DNA of 64,000 nucleotides from JAXHUM01 sp034189325. GTDB taxonomy: Bacteria > Desulfobacterota > DSM-4660 > Desulfatiglandales > Desulfatiglandaceae. This document shows positions 13,152-22,444 of the stretch, in pieces. The stretch lies in assembly GCA_034189325.1 (NCBI GenBank), contig JAXHUM010000116.1:106098-170097 (forward strand), written 5' to 3'. A program made the position numbers and the translations under genes. Each line of letters opens with the position of its first letter. The stretch's first letter is position 1. Below the pieces are notes generated by a model. That model was not told where the DNA came from and did no database searches. It was given only the letters and a program-made list of their open reading frames with translations.

Positions 13152-15490
13152 CCATGAAGAAAAAACAGGTAATTCCCCACTGGATCATTGGCGTGGTCAT
13201 CACGCCTGTTTTCCTGCTCTGCCTCGTCGGTAACAGGTTTACCTTTACTGGGTCTTCTGAAATGAAGGCCTTTGATCTCATGGCTGGATTCGTAGCCTCG
13301 GATTTACGGAACCCCGATATTGAGTTGGTCGTTATTACCGATGAGGATCAGTCGGAACTCGGGGCCTTTCCGTGGTCGAGAGATCTGTTCGCTCAGGCCA
13401 TCCATAATCTGGTCCTTGCCGGTGCCAAGGTCATTGCCCTGAATATGCTTTTTCCGGAACCCGAAGAGAGGCGCGGCCTCGAGGTGGTGCAGCGACTAAA
13501 AGACCGATACGAAATACTGGAGCTTCATAAAGGAGAAGAGGGGGTTTCTTTCTACAACGATTTGTCAGAGGCCCTGGTCGATCTTGATGGGGACAGGGGA
13601 TTATCCGAGGCAGTCAAAAAGGCTGGCAATGTTATTCTGCCGGTCCATTTTGATTCCTCCACATCGGGAGATGTCGATCTGGACCCACCCGAGTTCTTAG
13701 GAAGACATGCCTTTAAACGCCTTGAGGAAACCAATAAGGACCAGGGGGAATCGACACTTATTTTTCGTTCAAAGCTGAGTCCCTTTTTGCCTTCCTTGGT
13801 TCAGGGGGCTGCCGGGATAGGGCATATCAACTTTTTCCCTGATCAGGACGGGACACTAAGGAGTTCCGTCCATGTCTTAGGATATCTAAAGGACATGTAT
13901 TTTCCCTCCTACCCATTGGCTATTGTCAAACTCTTCAGAGGGCTTGAAGATAAAGATATACTGATCTGTCCCGGCAAAAAAATCCAACTCAGGCTTGGCC
14001 CCTCGCATCTTACCGAGGTGCCTGTAATCGACACTCAGATGAGGACATTGGTAAACTGGGGTCGAGGACCCGGCATTGTCTTCCATCGAACACCTTTTGC
14101 CGATGTCTTGAAAAATGAGGTCAAGACAAGTCTGTTTAAGGATAAAATAGTGATCATTGGGCTGGAAGTTTCCGGGATGTCCAACCGACTGAAAACACCC
14201 GTCTTCGATAGTCTCTCCGAGACGGAGGTGGTGGCGAATTCCGTGGCCAACCTCCTCAGTCACTCTTCCTATTCGCGTCCGGCGTGGGCGGAATTAACTG
14301 AGATCATCGTCACGATCATCTTCGGTCTGTTTCTTGTTTTTTTCTTACCGCAGCTGAAAATGCTGGCCGGCGCCATTGCCTCAATGGGCCTCATGATCGG
14401 CTACATTGGCGGAGTTACCTATGTGCTCCATTCTTTGGATGTGTGGTTGAGAATTATCCCGCCGTTGTTTCTCCTGGCTGTGGGTTCCCTTCTGGTTATG
14501 TTTAACAGTTTGTGGACTCGAAAAGGGAATTCAGGAGAGATCTCGGAAACAGATTCGGTCGACATTGCAGGCATGGAGGTCCATTATGGAGAAGGACCTC
14601 AAGGGCCGGATGTTGATGCAACTGTTGATCAATCCGCCTTCAATAGAATCGCTTCCTATGGAGTCATCGGAGAGATCGAAAGAGACTCCACGGGGGTCGC
14701 CTACAGGGGAATAGATCACGCAAGGGACAGGACTGTTATCATCGAGGCTGTGGATCTAGCTCAGTTTGATCAAGATATCCGGAAAGATGTCCGGAACCGT
14801 TTTTTAAGAGAAGCGGAATCTAGAGGCGCCTTGGTTCATCCCAACATCAGCGCCCCATATGATTATGGAGAGGAAGAGGGCCTCGTTTATGCGGCTATGG
14901 AGTCTTTTAACGGGAAAACGCTCAAGGAGTATCTCAGACCGGAGGGACTCCACTCTCTGAGGGATGCTTTAGATTTGATGGCGCAGGCCTTAGAGGGCCT
15001 GGCGTATATCCACAGCAGAGGTATGGTTCATCTGGCTATCAGGCCTACAAATATTCTCTGGGACCAAGGAAGCCGCAGGGTCAAGGTGACCGGTTTTGGG
15101 TTATGCACTCTAGCATCTGCTTATAAAACCCCGCCTAATAGTGATGGTGTGGGAACAGCCTATTTGTCCCCGGAGCAAGTATCTGGGAAGAGGGTCGATG
15201 GTCGTTCGGATATCTTTTCCAGTGGTGTGGTCCTGTTTGAAATACTGACAGGCCGAAAACCCTTTGTTGAGGAAGATCTGACTTCCCTCATGCTTAAAAT
15301 AGCAAGGGAAAGGCACCCTTCGGCCAAGGAGCTTAACCCTGTGGTTCCGAATGTTGTTGAGAGAATCCTTAATAAGGCCCTTGAAAAAAGTCCGGATAAA
15401 AGGTACCAAAAGGCGGGACATATGGGAAGGCATTTGAGCCAGGTCGTTGCAAAGATCGACGAGGTCCTATATCACAAGTGGTCCCCTTAG
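13148..15490 (+). CDS. CHASE2 sensor fused to a degenerate serine/threonine kinase domain (pseudokinase)
   Basis: A 780-residue membrane protein. One N-terminal helix (about 10-25) leads into an extracytoplasmic CHASE2 domain (about 40-370, with DEDQSELGAFPWSRDLFA and the terminal VIIGLEVSG block), three closely spaced helices (about 375-455) and a cytoplasmic Hanks-type kinase fold (about 500-770). The kinase fold keeps a partial glycine loop and the SPEQ and DGRSDIFSSGVVLFEILTG blocks. The catalytic residues are gone: the VAIK lysine is Glu533, HRD reads HLA with Ala630 in place of Asp, and DFG reads GFG with Gly649. It is therefore likely a signal-binding or scaffold protein, not an active kinase. 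The start at 13148 gives an ATGA overlap with the comEA-like gene. Confidence 0.88.
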   Translation: MTMKKKQVIPHWIIGVVITPVFLLCLVGNRFTFTGSSEMKAFDLMAGFVASDLRNPDIELVVITDEDQSELGAFPWSRDLFAQAIHNLVLAGAKVIALNMLFPEPEERRGLEVVQRLKDRYEILELHKGEEGVSFYNDLSEALVDLDGDRGLSEAVKKAGNVILPVHFDSSTSGDVDLDPPEFLGRHAFKRLEETNKDQGESTLIFRSKLSPFLPSLVQGAAGIGHINFFPDQDGTLRSSVHVLGYLKDMYFPSYPLAIVKLFRGLEDKDILICPGKKIQLRLGPSHLTEVPVIDTQMRTLVNWGRGPGIVFHRTPFADVLKNEVKTSLFKDKIVIIGLEVSGMSNRLKTPVFDSLSETEVVANSVANLLSHSSYSRPAWAELTEIIVTIIFGLFLVFFLPQLKMLAGAIASMGLMIGYIGGVTYVLHSLDVWLRIIPPLFLLAVGSLLVMFNSLWTRKGNSGEISETDSVDIAGMEVHYGEGPQGPDVDATVDQSAFNRIASYGVIGEIERDSTGVAYRGIDHARDRTVIIEAVDLAQFDQDIRKDVRNRFLREAESRGALVHPNISAPYDYGEEEGLVYAAMESFNGKTLKEYLRPEGLHSLRDALDLMAQALEGLAYIHSRGMVHLAIRPTNILWDQGSRRVKVTGFGLCTLASAYKTPPNSDGVGTAYLSPEQVSGKRVDGRSDIFSSGVVLFEILTGRKPFVEEDLTSLMLKIARERHPSAKELNPVVPNVVERILNKALEKSPDKRYQKAGHMGRHLSQVVAKIDEVLYHKWSP

Positions 15491-15623
15491 GCCCAGTCTC
15501 ATGGGATGAGATCTCCTAACAAAGCCTACTAACCAGCCGGCCTTCTAAAAATTCATGCCGTTGATGATAACGGAATTCCCCTCAGGCCTATTGAAGGGTT
15601 GGGTGATTTGGAAGAGCAATACT

Positions 15624-16661
15624 ATGATTGTTTTGGGCATAGATACATCGTGTGATGACACCTCTGCGTCGGTTGTGGCTGATGGTCGACGCTGTCTGTC
15701 GAATGTGATCCACTCCCAGGTGAAACTTCACCATGCCCATGGTGGAGTCGTTCCTGAGTTGGCGTCGAGAGAGCATCTTAGAAATATTGTCCCTGTTGTA
15801 GAAGAGGCACTCGTCAAGGCCGGACTTGAGATGAGAGACCTGGACGGCATTGCCGTGACCGTGGGACCGGGACTTGTCGGGTCTCTTTTGGTAGGGCTTT
15901 ACTACGCCAAAGGGGCGGCCTATGTGAATAATATTCCCCTCGCAGGCATAAACCATTTAGAGGGCCATATCCTGTCGATCTTTCTGGAAGAGGATATGCC
16001 GGCATTCCCCTTTGTTGCCCTAACCGTATCCGGCGGGCATACCAGCCTCTATCATGTGAAAGCATACGGCCAGTATGAGTTGATGGGGCAGACCCTCGAC
16101 GATGCGGCAGGAGAGGCCTTTGACAAGGTAGCCAAGATCTTGGGCCTAGGCTACCCAGGAGGCTCAATCATCGAGAAGATGGCTCTCAAAGGGGACAAAG
16201 ACTCCATCAGGTTTCCAAGAGCGTATCTCTCAAAGGATTCCCTCGATTTCAGTTTCAGCGGTTTGAAGACGGCCGTTTCCCTTCACGTTGAGAAATGTCG
16301 GGCGGGTGCTCAAGGAATGGACGGTTCGACGGTTGCAGATATTGCAGCCTCTTTTCAGGAGGCAGTTGTTGAAGTCCTTGTGAACAAGTTGATGATGGCA
16401 AGAACGGTGACAGGGGCTTCCGCCATAGTGGCTGCCGGCGGCGTGGTCTGCAACAATCGATTGCGAGACAAGCTCCGGGCGGCGGGGAGTGAGATAGGGA
16501 TACCCGTATACTACCCCAGGCCCCAGTATTGCACAGACAATGGAGCGATGATCGCAGTGGCAGGACATCATCGACTTAAAAACAATCAACAGGTCGATAT
16601 GGCCATTGATGTTAGATCGAGGTATCCTATCTCTGATCTTGCCTCTATAACGAGCCAATGA
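15624..16661 (+). CDS. tsaD: tRNA N6-adenosine threonylcarbamoyltransferase TsaD
   Basis: A 345-residue ASKHA-fold enzyme transferring the threonylcarbamoyl group to A37 of ANN-decoding tRNAs. IVLGIDTSCDDTS opens the protein, the iron-binding NHLEGH is near residue 111, and GGHTSLY, DDAAGEAFDKVAK and AAGGVVCNN follow. The open frame extends back to 15555, but the family begins at the MIVLGIDTS methionine, so 15624 is chosen. TsaE is encoded upstream in the same window. Confidence 0.95.
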   Translation: MIVLGIDTSCDDTSASVVADGRRCLSNVIHSQVKLHHAHGGVVPELASREHLRNIVPVVEEALVKAGLEMRDLDGIAVTVGPGLVGSLLVGLYYAKGAAYVNNIPLAGINHLEGHILSIFLEEDMPAFPFVALTVSGGHTSLYHVKAYGQYELMGQTLDDAAGEAFDKVAKILGLGYPGGSIIEKMALKGDKDSIRFPRAYLSKDSLDFSFSGLKTAVSLHVEKCRAGAQGMDGSTVADIAASFQEAVVEVLVNKLMMARTVTGASAIVAAGGVVCNNRLRDKLRAAGSEIGIPVYYPRPQYCTDNGAMIAVAGHHRLKNNQQVDMAIDVRSRYPISDLASITSQ

Positions 16662-16706
16662 ACAGGAAAAGCGATAATCATCGCTGTCCATCTGGGTGAT
16701 GAAAAA

Positions 16707-17225
16707 TTGAAATTCTCTAGACAACTAAAATACTACTATCTTCGATTTTTGAGGCTGAGAGGGCAACCTGAAGAGCTGGCCCTGGGCATGGCATTTGGGG
16801 TCTTTGCCGGTATGATGCCCATCATGCCTTTTCAGACGGCAGTGGCTGTTACTCTGGCTATTTTTTTTAAAGGGAGCAAAATCACCGCGGCGATTGGGAC
16901 TTGGATAAGCAATCCCCTCAATCTGTACCTGGTATATTTCTACAACTTTAAATTGGGAGCTTTCCTGTTGGGGATCCCCAAAAAAAGTGCGGGTTTCTCA
17001 GCTATCATGGCCGCTATCCGGTCAGGAGAAGAAGCGATGGTGGTCGTGGGTGAGCTAATGAGTGTCGGTGGTACAACCGCCATGGCCTTTCTTGTCGGGG
17101 GGGTGGTCATGGGTACTCTCACCTCTATCCCCACCTATCTGTTCTTTTTATACTCTTTTAGGCGTATTAAAAGCTGGCGTCAATCAAGAAGGGAAATGAG
17201 AAATGGTCGCCTACCGGAACAATGA
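16707..17225 (+). CDS. DUF2062 membrane protein
   Basis: A 172-residue inner-membrane protein of the DUF2062 family, often placed beside lipid or cell-envelope genes and of unknown function. The signature region is clear: GQPEELALGMAFGVFAGMMP, then GSKITAAIGTWISNPLN. Three hydrophobic stretches (about 28-52, 66-92 and 118-148) look like membrane helices. It starts with TTG; no upstream ATG exists in frame because TGA closes the frame. Its stop overlaps rsmA in ATGA, so the two are co-translated. Confidence 0.85.
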   Translation: MKFSRQLKYYYLRFLRLRGQPEELALGMAFGVFAGMMPIMPFQTAVAVTLAIFFKGSKITAAIGTWISNPLNLYLVYFYNFKLGAFLLGIPKKSAGFSAIMAAIRSGEEAMVVVGELMSVGGTTAMAFLVGGVVMGTLTSIPTYLFFLYSFRRIKSWRQSRREMRNGRLPEQ

Positions 17226-18055
17226 AAACTGAAAAGCGATGGCGTGCAAAGAAGAGCCTTGGGCAGCACTTCCTTGTTGCCCCCGACATTGTCCAGAAGA
17301 TTATTTCCTACGCCCGTTTCCAAGATTCCGACCTGGTCCTTGAAATAGGTCCTGGTCGGGGGGCTTTGACAATACCCCTTGCCGAATCCGTGGGGCACGT
17401 TGTTGCTGTTGAAAAGGATTCGAGACTTACAAAGGATCTCCAAGATCGCCTCGTCAGGGAGTGCATTGATAATGTCACCCTTTTTAATGAGGATATCCTT
17501 CGTTGGGCCTTTGCCCGCATGAAGTCTCGAACATCAGACAAATTCATGGTCATCGGCAATCTGCCGTACAACATATCCTCTCCCTTTCTGGAAAAGCTCA
17601 TTGAAAACAGGAGGATGATCAAGAGAGCCATACTGATGTTCCAGGCCGAAGTCGCTCGGAGATTGTCCGCCTCTCCTGGCAGCAAGACTTATGGGGCCAT
17701 GACCTTGCTTACGCAATACCACGCAAGTATTACGAATCTGCTGTCGGTCTCTAGAAAAGCCTTCCGTCCCAGACCTCAGGTGGATTCCATAGTAATCGAA
17801 ATCGATTTTGACAGACCCTATCCCATACAGACTCCCAACGAAGATTTCTTCAGGAAAATAGTCAAAGGGGCCTTTGCTCACCGACGGAAGACGATTATCA
17901 ACTCGCTCAAAGTGGCCTATCCTTCCTGGGAGAGTGGGCTTGTCGCACAGGCAATGGAGGAGTGCGGGATCGATCCGGGAAGGAGGGCAGAGACACTTCA
18001 TATGGAAGAGTTTCTGGCCCTCACCTCTGCCCTGGCATTCATAGAGGGGGGCTGA
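17222..18055 (+). CDS. rsmA: 16S rRNA dimethyladenosine methyltransferase RsmA/KsgA
   Basis: A 277-residue SAM-dependent enzyme that dimethylates A1518 and A1519 in the 3' helix of 16S rRNA, a late step of small-subunit assembly. Motifs: KKSLGQHFL at 10-18, the SAM-binding EIGPGRGALT near 40-49 and the catalytic GNLPYNISSP near 116-125. Length is normal for the family, and the ATG overlaps the upstream DUF2062 stop. Confidence 0.96.
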   Translation: MKTEKRWRAKKSLGQHFLVAPDIVQKIISYARFQDSDLVLEIGPGRGALTIPLAESVGHVVAVEKDSRLTKDLQDRLVRECIDNVTLFNEDILRWAFARMKSRTSDKFMVIGNLPYNISSPFLEKLIENRRMIKRAILMFQAEVARRLSASPGSKTYGAMTLLTQYHASITNLLSVSRKAFRPRPQVDSIVIEIDFDRPYPIQTPNEDFFRKIVKGAFAHRRKTIINSLKVAYPSWESGLVAQAMEECGIDPGRRAETLHMEEFLALTSALAFIEGG

Positions 18056-18111
18056 TAGAACTACAGGGCCAGCAACAAAAAGATTTATTTGTTGGAATCT
18101 ATTTTGTATAT

Positions 18112-18300
18112 TGACAGTATTGGTTGAACATCTGCCTATTTTTTAGGCCATCCGGCTCAGGCGCTCGGGCCTTTGGTGAGGGGCTCAGAAGGGCACATAA
18201 AAAGCCTTCAGCCGCCGGCCTCAGCGAATTCCGCCTATCCTGGCCGAGGAGGAAGCGCTCATGAGTGGGGCGGAGATCCCAGCGGTTTTTTTGTGCATGA
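18112..18300 (+). promoter_or_regulatory. candidate attenuator leader upstream of panC
   Basis: The 260-base gap before panC holds TTGACA (18112-18117) with a weak -10 about 17 bases on, then a GC-rich stretch with several hairpins. The hairpin TGGGG (18266-18270)/TCCCA (18277-18281), followed by GCGG and seven T residues (18286-18292), looks like an intrinsic terminator only 24 bases before the panC ATG. TCCGCC (18230-18235) can pair instead with GGCGGA (18269-18274), which would break that terminator. Such mutually exclusive folds suggest conditional termination. A 'pan' RNA motif is known upstream of pantothenate genes in some Deltaproteobacteria; I cannot confirm a match by eye. Confidence 0.45.
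18266..18292 (+). terminator. terminator-like hairpin in the panC leader
   Basis: A 5-bp stem TGGGG/TCCCA, possibly extended by CGC/GCG with a bulge, is followed by seven T residues. It lies in front of panC, not behind an operon, which points to attenuation. It could also end transcription coming from rsmA. Confidence 0.5.
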
Positions 18301-18315
18301 GACATATGGGGCATC

Positions 18316-19164
18316 ATGGAAGTTATTAGATCAGTCAAGCTTATGCAGGAGTGTTCGGATTCTTTCAGACAGAAAGGGCATCATGTTTCCCTCGTTCCCA
18401 CAATGGGGTTTCTCCATGATGGTCATCTGGAACTCATGAAGGTGGGAAAGAGGCATTCTGACACGTTGATTATCAGCATCTTTGTCAACCCAACGCAATT
18501 CGGCCCAGAGGAAGATTTTGATCAATACCCTCGCGATACAGAGGGTGATTTGGCAAAGGCCTCGGACGTCGGTGTGGATATCGTGTATCTCCCTGCTGTG
18601 GAAGAGATGTATCCGGAGGGTTTCCAGAGTTCCGTCCATGTTGAAAGGGTCACCCGGCACCTTTGCGGTCTTTCCAGACCAACCCATTTTGACGGCGTTA
18701 CCACGGTGGTCAACAAATTATTCCATATCACAAAACCTCACGTGGCTGTTTTCGGGCAAAAAGACTACCAGCAGGTTGCTGTGATCAGGCGGATGGTCAA
18801 GGACCTCAATATGGATATTCAGATCCTTGGGGTCCCTACCTTCAGGGAACCCGACGGACTGGCCATGAGTTCCCGCAACAAATATCTTAGCCCTGAGGAG
18901 AGAACATCAGCCTTATGCCTCAAGAAATCTCTTGATTTGGCCGATGACATGTTCCGAGACGGTGAGACAAGGGCGGACGTCCTCAAGAACCGAATTGAAT
19001 CATTGATCCGCTCTCACCCCTTTACATCAATAGACTACGTGAGTCTTTGCGATCCGGAAACACTTGATGACATTGATACCCTTGGTGATGAGAACCTTCT
19101 CGCCCTGGCTGTCCGTGTGGGAAACACTAGATTGATCGATAACTCTCTGCTCTCTAAGACTTAA
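18316..19164 (+). CDS. panC: pantothenate synthetase
   Basis: A 282-residue ATP-dependent ligase joining pantoate and beta-alanine to make pantothenate, the precursor of coenzyme A. PTMGFLHDGHLELM (28-41) carries the HIGH-like nucleotide site, FGQKDYQQ is near 150, and REPDGLAMSSRNKYL near 178-192 is the KMSKS-like loop region. It stands apart from panB and panD, neither of which is in the window. The leader upstream may control it (see the attenuator entry). Confidence 0.96.
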   Translation: MEVIRSVKLMQECSDSFRQKGHHVSLVPTMGFLHDGHLELMKVGKRHSDTLIISIFVNPTQFGPEEDFDQYPRDTEGDLAKASDVGVDIVYLPAVEEMYPEGFQSSVHVERVTRHLCGLSRPTHFDGVTTVVNKLFHITKPHVAVFGQKDYQQVAVIRRMVKDLNMDIQILGVPTFREPDGLAMSSRNKYLSPEERTSALCLKKSLDLADDMFRDGETRADVLKNRIESLIRSHPFTSIDYVSLCDPETLDDIDTLGDENLLALAVRVGNTRLIDNSLLSKT

Positions 19165-19207
19165 CAGTAGAAAAGGGCGAATAATTTTTCTTATTAAGGA
19201 GACGACT

Positions 19208-20371
19208 ATGGAATCTTCGAGTTTCTTGTTTACTTCAGAATCTGTAACCGAGGGGCATCCGGATAAGATCGCCGATCAGGTGTCGGATCACATCCTGGAT
19301 CAACTGCTCCAGCAAGACGACAAGGCCCGCGTGGCCTGTGAGACCCTTGTCACGACCGGCATGGCATTCATTGCCGGAGAAATCACAACAAACGCCTATG
19401 TGGATTTTCCTTATGTGGTCAGGGAGACCATCAAAGATATAGGGTACAGTAATTCTTCTATGGGTTTTGACTGGGAGACGTGTGGTGTCCTGTCATCAAT
19501 CGATAAACAATCTGTGGACATTGCCATGGGCGTCAATGGCCAGGGGCTGTTCAGAGAACAGGGCGCTGGAGACCAGGGCCTAATGTTCGGGTTTGCCTGT
19601 AAAGACACGAAGGTCTTGATGCCGATGCCGATCTATCTTGCCCACGGGTTGACAAAGAGACTGACCGAGGTGCGCAAGTCAGGTCAGTTACCGTGGCTCA
19701 GGCCTGATGGGAAGTCCCAGGTGACGGTTGAGTATGAAGATTGGAAACCGGTCAGAGTGCATACTGTGGTGATTGCGGCTCAACACAGCCCGGATGTGGA
19801 TTATGATACGATTCGGGATGAGATTATCCAGCATGTGGTCAAAGATGTGATTCCTCCTGAGATGCTTCATGATGACACACAGTTTTTTATCAACACTACA
19901 GGGAGATTTGTCATTGGGGGGCCCTTGGGAGACTGCGGTATAACGGGCCGCAAAATCATCATGGATACGTATGGTGGATTTGGCTATCACGGCGGAGGGG
20001 CCTTTTCCGGAAAGGATCCATCTAAGGTAGATAGGAGTGCTTCCTATATGTGCCGGTATATTGCGAAGAATATCGTGGCAGCCGGCTTGGCAGAGAAATG
20101 TGAGATCCAGGTGGCCTATACCATTGGAAGGGCTAGACCGGTTTCGGTTATGGTGGGCACCTTTGGGACAAGTGTGCTCCCTACCGGCGAATTGACCGAA
20201 ATAGTCAAAAAAGTGTTTGACCTCAGACCTGCCGCGATTATCGAACGGTTGGATTTACTACGGCCCATATACAGAAAGACTTCCAATTACGGGCATTTTG
20301 GTCGTCAACTCCCTGAATTTACCTGGGAAAAGACAGATATGGTAGAGGATTTAAAGAGGGCGGTAAAATAG
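19208..20371 (+). CDS. metK: S-adenosylmethionine synthetase
   Basis: A 387-residue enzyme making SAM from methionine and ATP. FTSESVTEGHPDKIADQVSD (9-28), the GAGDQGLMFGFA loop near 118-129 and the GGGAFSGKDPSKVDRS phosphate-binding block near 258-273 are all present. AAGGAG precedes the ATG by 7 bases. It is followed by ahcY, pairing SAM synthesis with removal of S-adenosylhomocysteine. The 43-base gap before it is too short for a SAM riboswitch. Confidence 0.97.
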   Translation: MESSSFLFTSESVTEGHPDKIADQVSDHILDQLLQQDDKARVACETLVTTGMAFIAGEITTNAYVDFPYVVRETIKDIGYSNSSMGFDWETCGVLSSIDKQSVDIAMGVNGQGLFREQGAGDQGLMFGFACKDTKVLMPMPIYLAHGLTKRLTEVRKSGQLPWLRPDGKSQVTVEYEDWKPVRVHTVVIAAQHSPDVDYDTIRDEIIQHVVKDVIPPEMLHDDTQFFINTTGRFVIGGPLGDCGITGRKIIMDTYGGFGYHGGGAFSGKDPSKVDRSASYMCRYIAKNIVAAGLAEKCEIQVAYTIGRARPVSVMVGTFGTSVLPTGELTEIVKKVFDLRPAAIIERLDLLRPIYRKTSNYGHFGRQLPEFTWEKTDMVEDLKRAVK

Positions 20372-20443
20372 ACAAGCAGGCAGATCTCCAAATACATAAT
20401 AGACTGGTTGTAGGGATAACAGGGAAAAGAAAGGGAAAACTAC

Positions 20444-21769
20444 ATGGACTATGATATCAAAGACAAAAAGCTGGCGGACAAAGGTCGGTTACGCATAGAA
20501 TGGGCTGAGATGAGCATGCCCGTGCTGAAGAAGATTAGGGAACGTTTTGAACGGGAAAGACCCCTCAAAGGATTCCGACTATCAGCCTGTCTGCATGTAA
20601 CAACGGAAACAGCAGGCCTCGTCAAGACCCTCAAGGCCGGCGGAGCCGATGTGGTTTTGTGTGCCTCAAACCCCCTTTCTACGCAGGATGATGTGGCGGC
20701 CTCACTGGTTGTTGATTCCAAAATCCCTGTATTTGCCATTACCGGCGAAGACCATGCGACCTACTATAGCCATATTCTTTCAGCTCTCAAACACCGGCCC
20801 CACCTGACCATGGATGATGGGGCGGATCTGGTCGGTTCCATCCATTTTATTATCCTTGAGAAGTGGAAAGAGCTGGAACCGTCTCTTTGTAGCTGGGGCA
20901 AAGACCTTTCGGAAGAAGAGAGGAATAAATTTATCTCGGGACTGATCGGCGGAACAGAGGAGACCACCACAGGTGTGATTCGTCTGAGGAGTATGGAAAA
21001 GGATGGGGTGCTCAGATTCCCTATCGTATCCGTGAATGATGCGGACACGAAACATCTCTTTGACAATCGCTATGGGACAGGCCAGAGCACGGTGGATGGA
21101 ATTATCAGGGCGACGAACCGTCTTCTTGCAGGCAGCATATTCGTTACATGCGGGTATGGTTGGTGTGGAAGAGGCGTTGCCGCCCGCGCCAAGGGGCATG
21201 GGGCCCACGTGATCGTGTGCGAAGTGGATCCCTTGCGAGCCCTTGAGGCGGTTATGGACGGTTACCAGGTAATGCCGATCGTCGAGGCAGCTCCCCAGGG
21301 GGATTTTTTCTGCACATTGACAGGAAACAAGAACGTGCTCAGGCAGGAGCATTTCATGGCCATGAAGGATGGGGCGATCCTCTCCAATTCAGGCCACTTT
21401 GATGTGGAATTGGATATCCCTGGTCTTTCGGAGGGATCGATCAACAGGAGAACCATCCGAGAATTCGTTGAAGAATTCACCCTCAAAAACGGCCGGAGGG
21501 TTTTTCTCTTGGGAGAGGGAAGGCTGATCAATCTGGCTGCCGCAGAGGGCCATCCCTCGAGTGTCATGGACATGAGTTTTGCAAACCAGGCCCTTTCTGC
21601 CGAGTATATGGCTACGCAACATGCCAACCTGGATAAGAGGGTCTATCCTGTCCCGGAAGAAATCGACAAAGAGATCGCCCGCCTGAAACTGGAGTCTATG
21701 GGTATCAAAATAGATTCTCTTACCCAGGAGCAGGAAAAGTACCTCTCATCATGGGAGATGGGAACCTGA
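20444..21769 (+). CDS. ahcY: adenosylhomocysteinase
   Basis: A 441-residue NAD-dependent S-adenosylhomocysteine hydrolase releasing adenosine and homocysteine, the detoxifying step of the SAM cycle. Conserved points: SACLHVTTETAGL near 46-58, GGTEETTTGV, DNRYGTGQSTVDGI, the NAD-binding GYGWCGRGVAARAKG near 243-257 and SNSGHFDVE. It lacks the long C-terminal Lys-Tyr tail of eukaryotic and many proteobacterial enzymes and resembles the shorter archaeal/Thermotoga-like form. The 72-base gap to metK shows no riboswitch structure I recognise. Confidence 0.95.
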   Translation: MDYDIKDKKLADKGRLRIEWAEMSMPVLKKIRERFERERPLKGFRLSACLHVTTETAGLVKTLKAGGADVVLCASNPLSTQDDVAASLVVDSKIPVFAITGEDHATYYSHILSALKHRPHLTMDDGADLVGSIHFIILEKWKELEPSLCSWGKDLSEEERNKFISGLIGGTEETTTGVIRLRSMEKDGVLRFPIVSVNDADTKHLFDNRYGTGQSTVDGIIRATNRLLAGSIFVTCGYGWCGRGVAARAKGHGAHVIVCEVDPLRALEAVMDGYQVMPIVEAAPQGDFFCTLTGNKNVLRQEHFMAMKDGAILSNSGHFDVELDIPGLSEGSINRRTIREFVEEFTLKNGRRVFLLGEGRLINLAAAEGHPSSVMDMSFANQALSAEYMATQHANLDKRVYPVPEEIDKEIARLKLESMGIKIDSLTQEQEKYLSSWEMGT

Positions 21770-21823
21770 GAGGAGTCTTCCCAACCATGGAGTCCTTTTT
21801 ACTTGAGTCTCACCGCTTTTGTT

Positions 21824-22444
21824 TTAGTCCAGAAAGGGCATGGGGTCTATCAGAGACCGGCGCATGGGGCCGCAAAGGGCCCCCCAGTTGAACAGGTGCC
21901 GAGGACTGTCGGCCGGCAACCAGGCCATTGATAGATGAAGGTGGCCTGGCGGGGTGTTTGTCCCGGATATCGTTGAAATAGCAGCAATTTTCTCGCCCAT
22001 TTTTACAGGTGTGCCCCTCCTCAAATCCGTCATGGTGTGGGCATAGATGGAAAACAGGATGTTTTTCCCCTGCCTCAGGTCGAGATGCCCCACAAACAAC
22101 GTTTGCCCATGAAAGTCATCAGCCGTATGCATCAATGTACCGTCCGCCAGGGCCGGTATAGGGGCACCTTCCTTGAGTCTTATGATTGTACCTGATCGAT
22201 TCTTCAGATAGAGGATATCCAGACCTTCGTGGGGAGTTGAACGCCTTGCTTTATCTCCCCACCATTTCCCGGAATCATTGAAACCCATACCTGGTTCATA
22301 ATGAAAGACGAGTTGTTCCAGCGGAAGGGCTGCCTGGTTAAGATGGATGATTTGTGCGAGGTAGCCTGTGTGCGGGAGGGAGTGTTTTTCGGTCCTGTTC
22401 TCTTCAGAAGACGAGGTTGTTTCTGGGTTGATCGGTTGGATCAA
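21824..22444 (-). CDS. M23-like peptidase domain protein
   Basis: A 206-residue protein with the LytM/M23 metallopeptidase pattern: H72 and D76 in PHEGLDI, H136 in YAH and H168/H170 in GHLHLS, matching the HxxxD and HxH zinc motifs. No signal peptide or membrane segment is visible, unusual for a peptidoglycan hydrolase, so it may be cytoplasmic, exported unconventionally, or not a peptidase. It overlaps the upstream helicase stop by 4 bases and is translated with it. It is convergent with ahcY. Confidence 0.7.
   Translation of the reverse strand: MIQPINPETTSSSEENRTEKHSLPHTGYLAQIIHLNQAALPLEQLVFHYEPGMGFNDSGKWWGDKARRSTPHEGLDILYLKNRSGTIIRLKEGAPIPALADGTLMHTADDFHGQTLFVGHLDLRQGKNILFSIYAHTMTDLRRGTPVKMGEKIAAISTISGTNTPPGHLHLSMAWLPADSPRHLFNWGALCGPMRRSLIDPMPFLD

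Noticed and set aside
18188..18265. SRP, 6S or tmRNA gene in the GC-rich panC leader
   Set aside because: None of their invariant sequences (for example the SRP GGAA tetraloop context) could be found; the terminator placement fits a cis leader better.
19165..20443. SAM or SAH riboswitch before metK or ahcY
   Set aside because: The gaps are 43 and 72 bases and contain none of the conserved core sequences.
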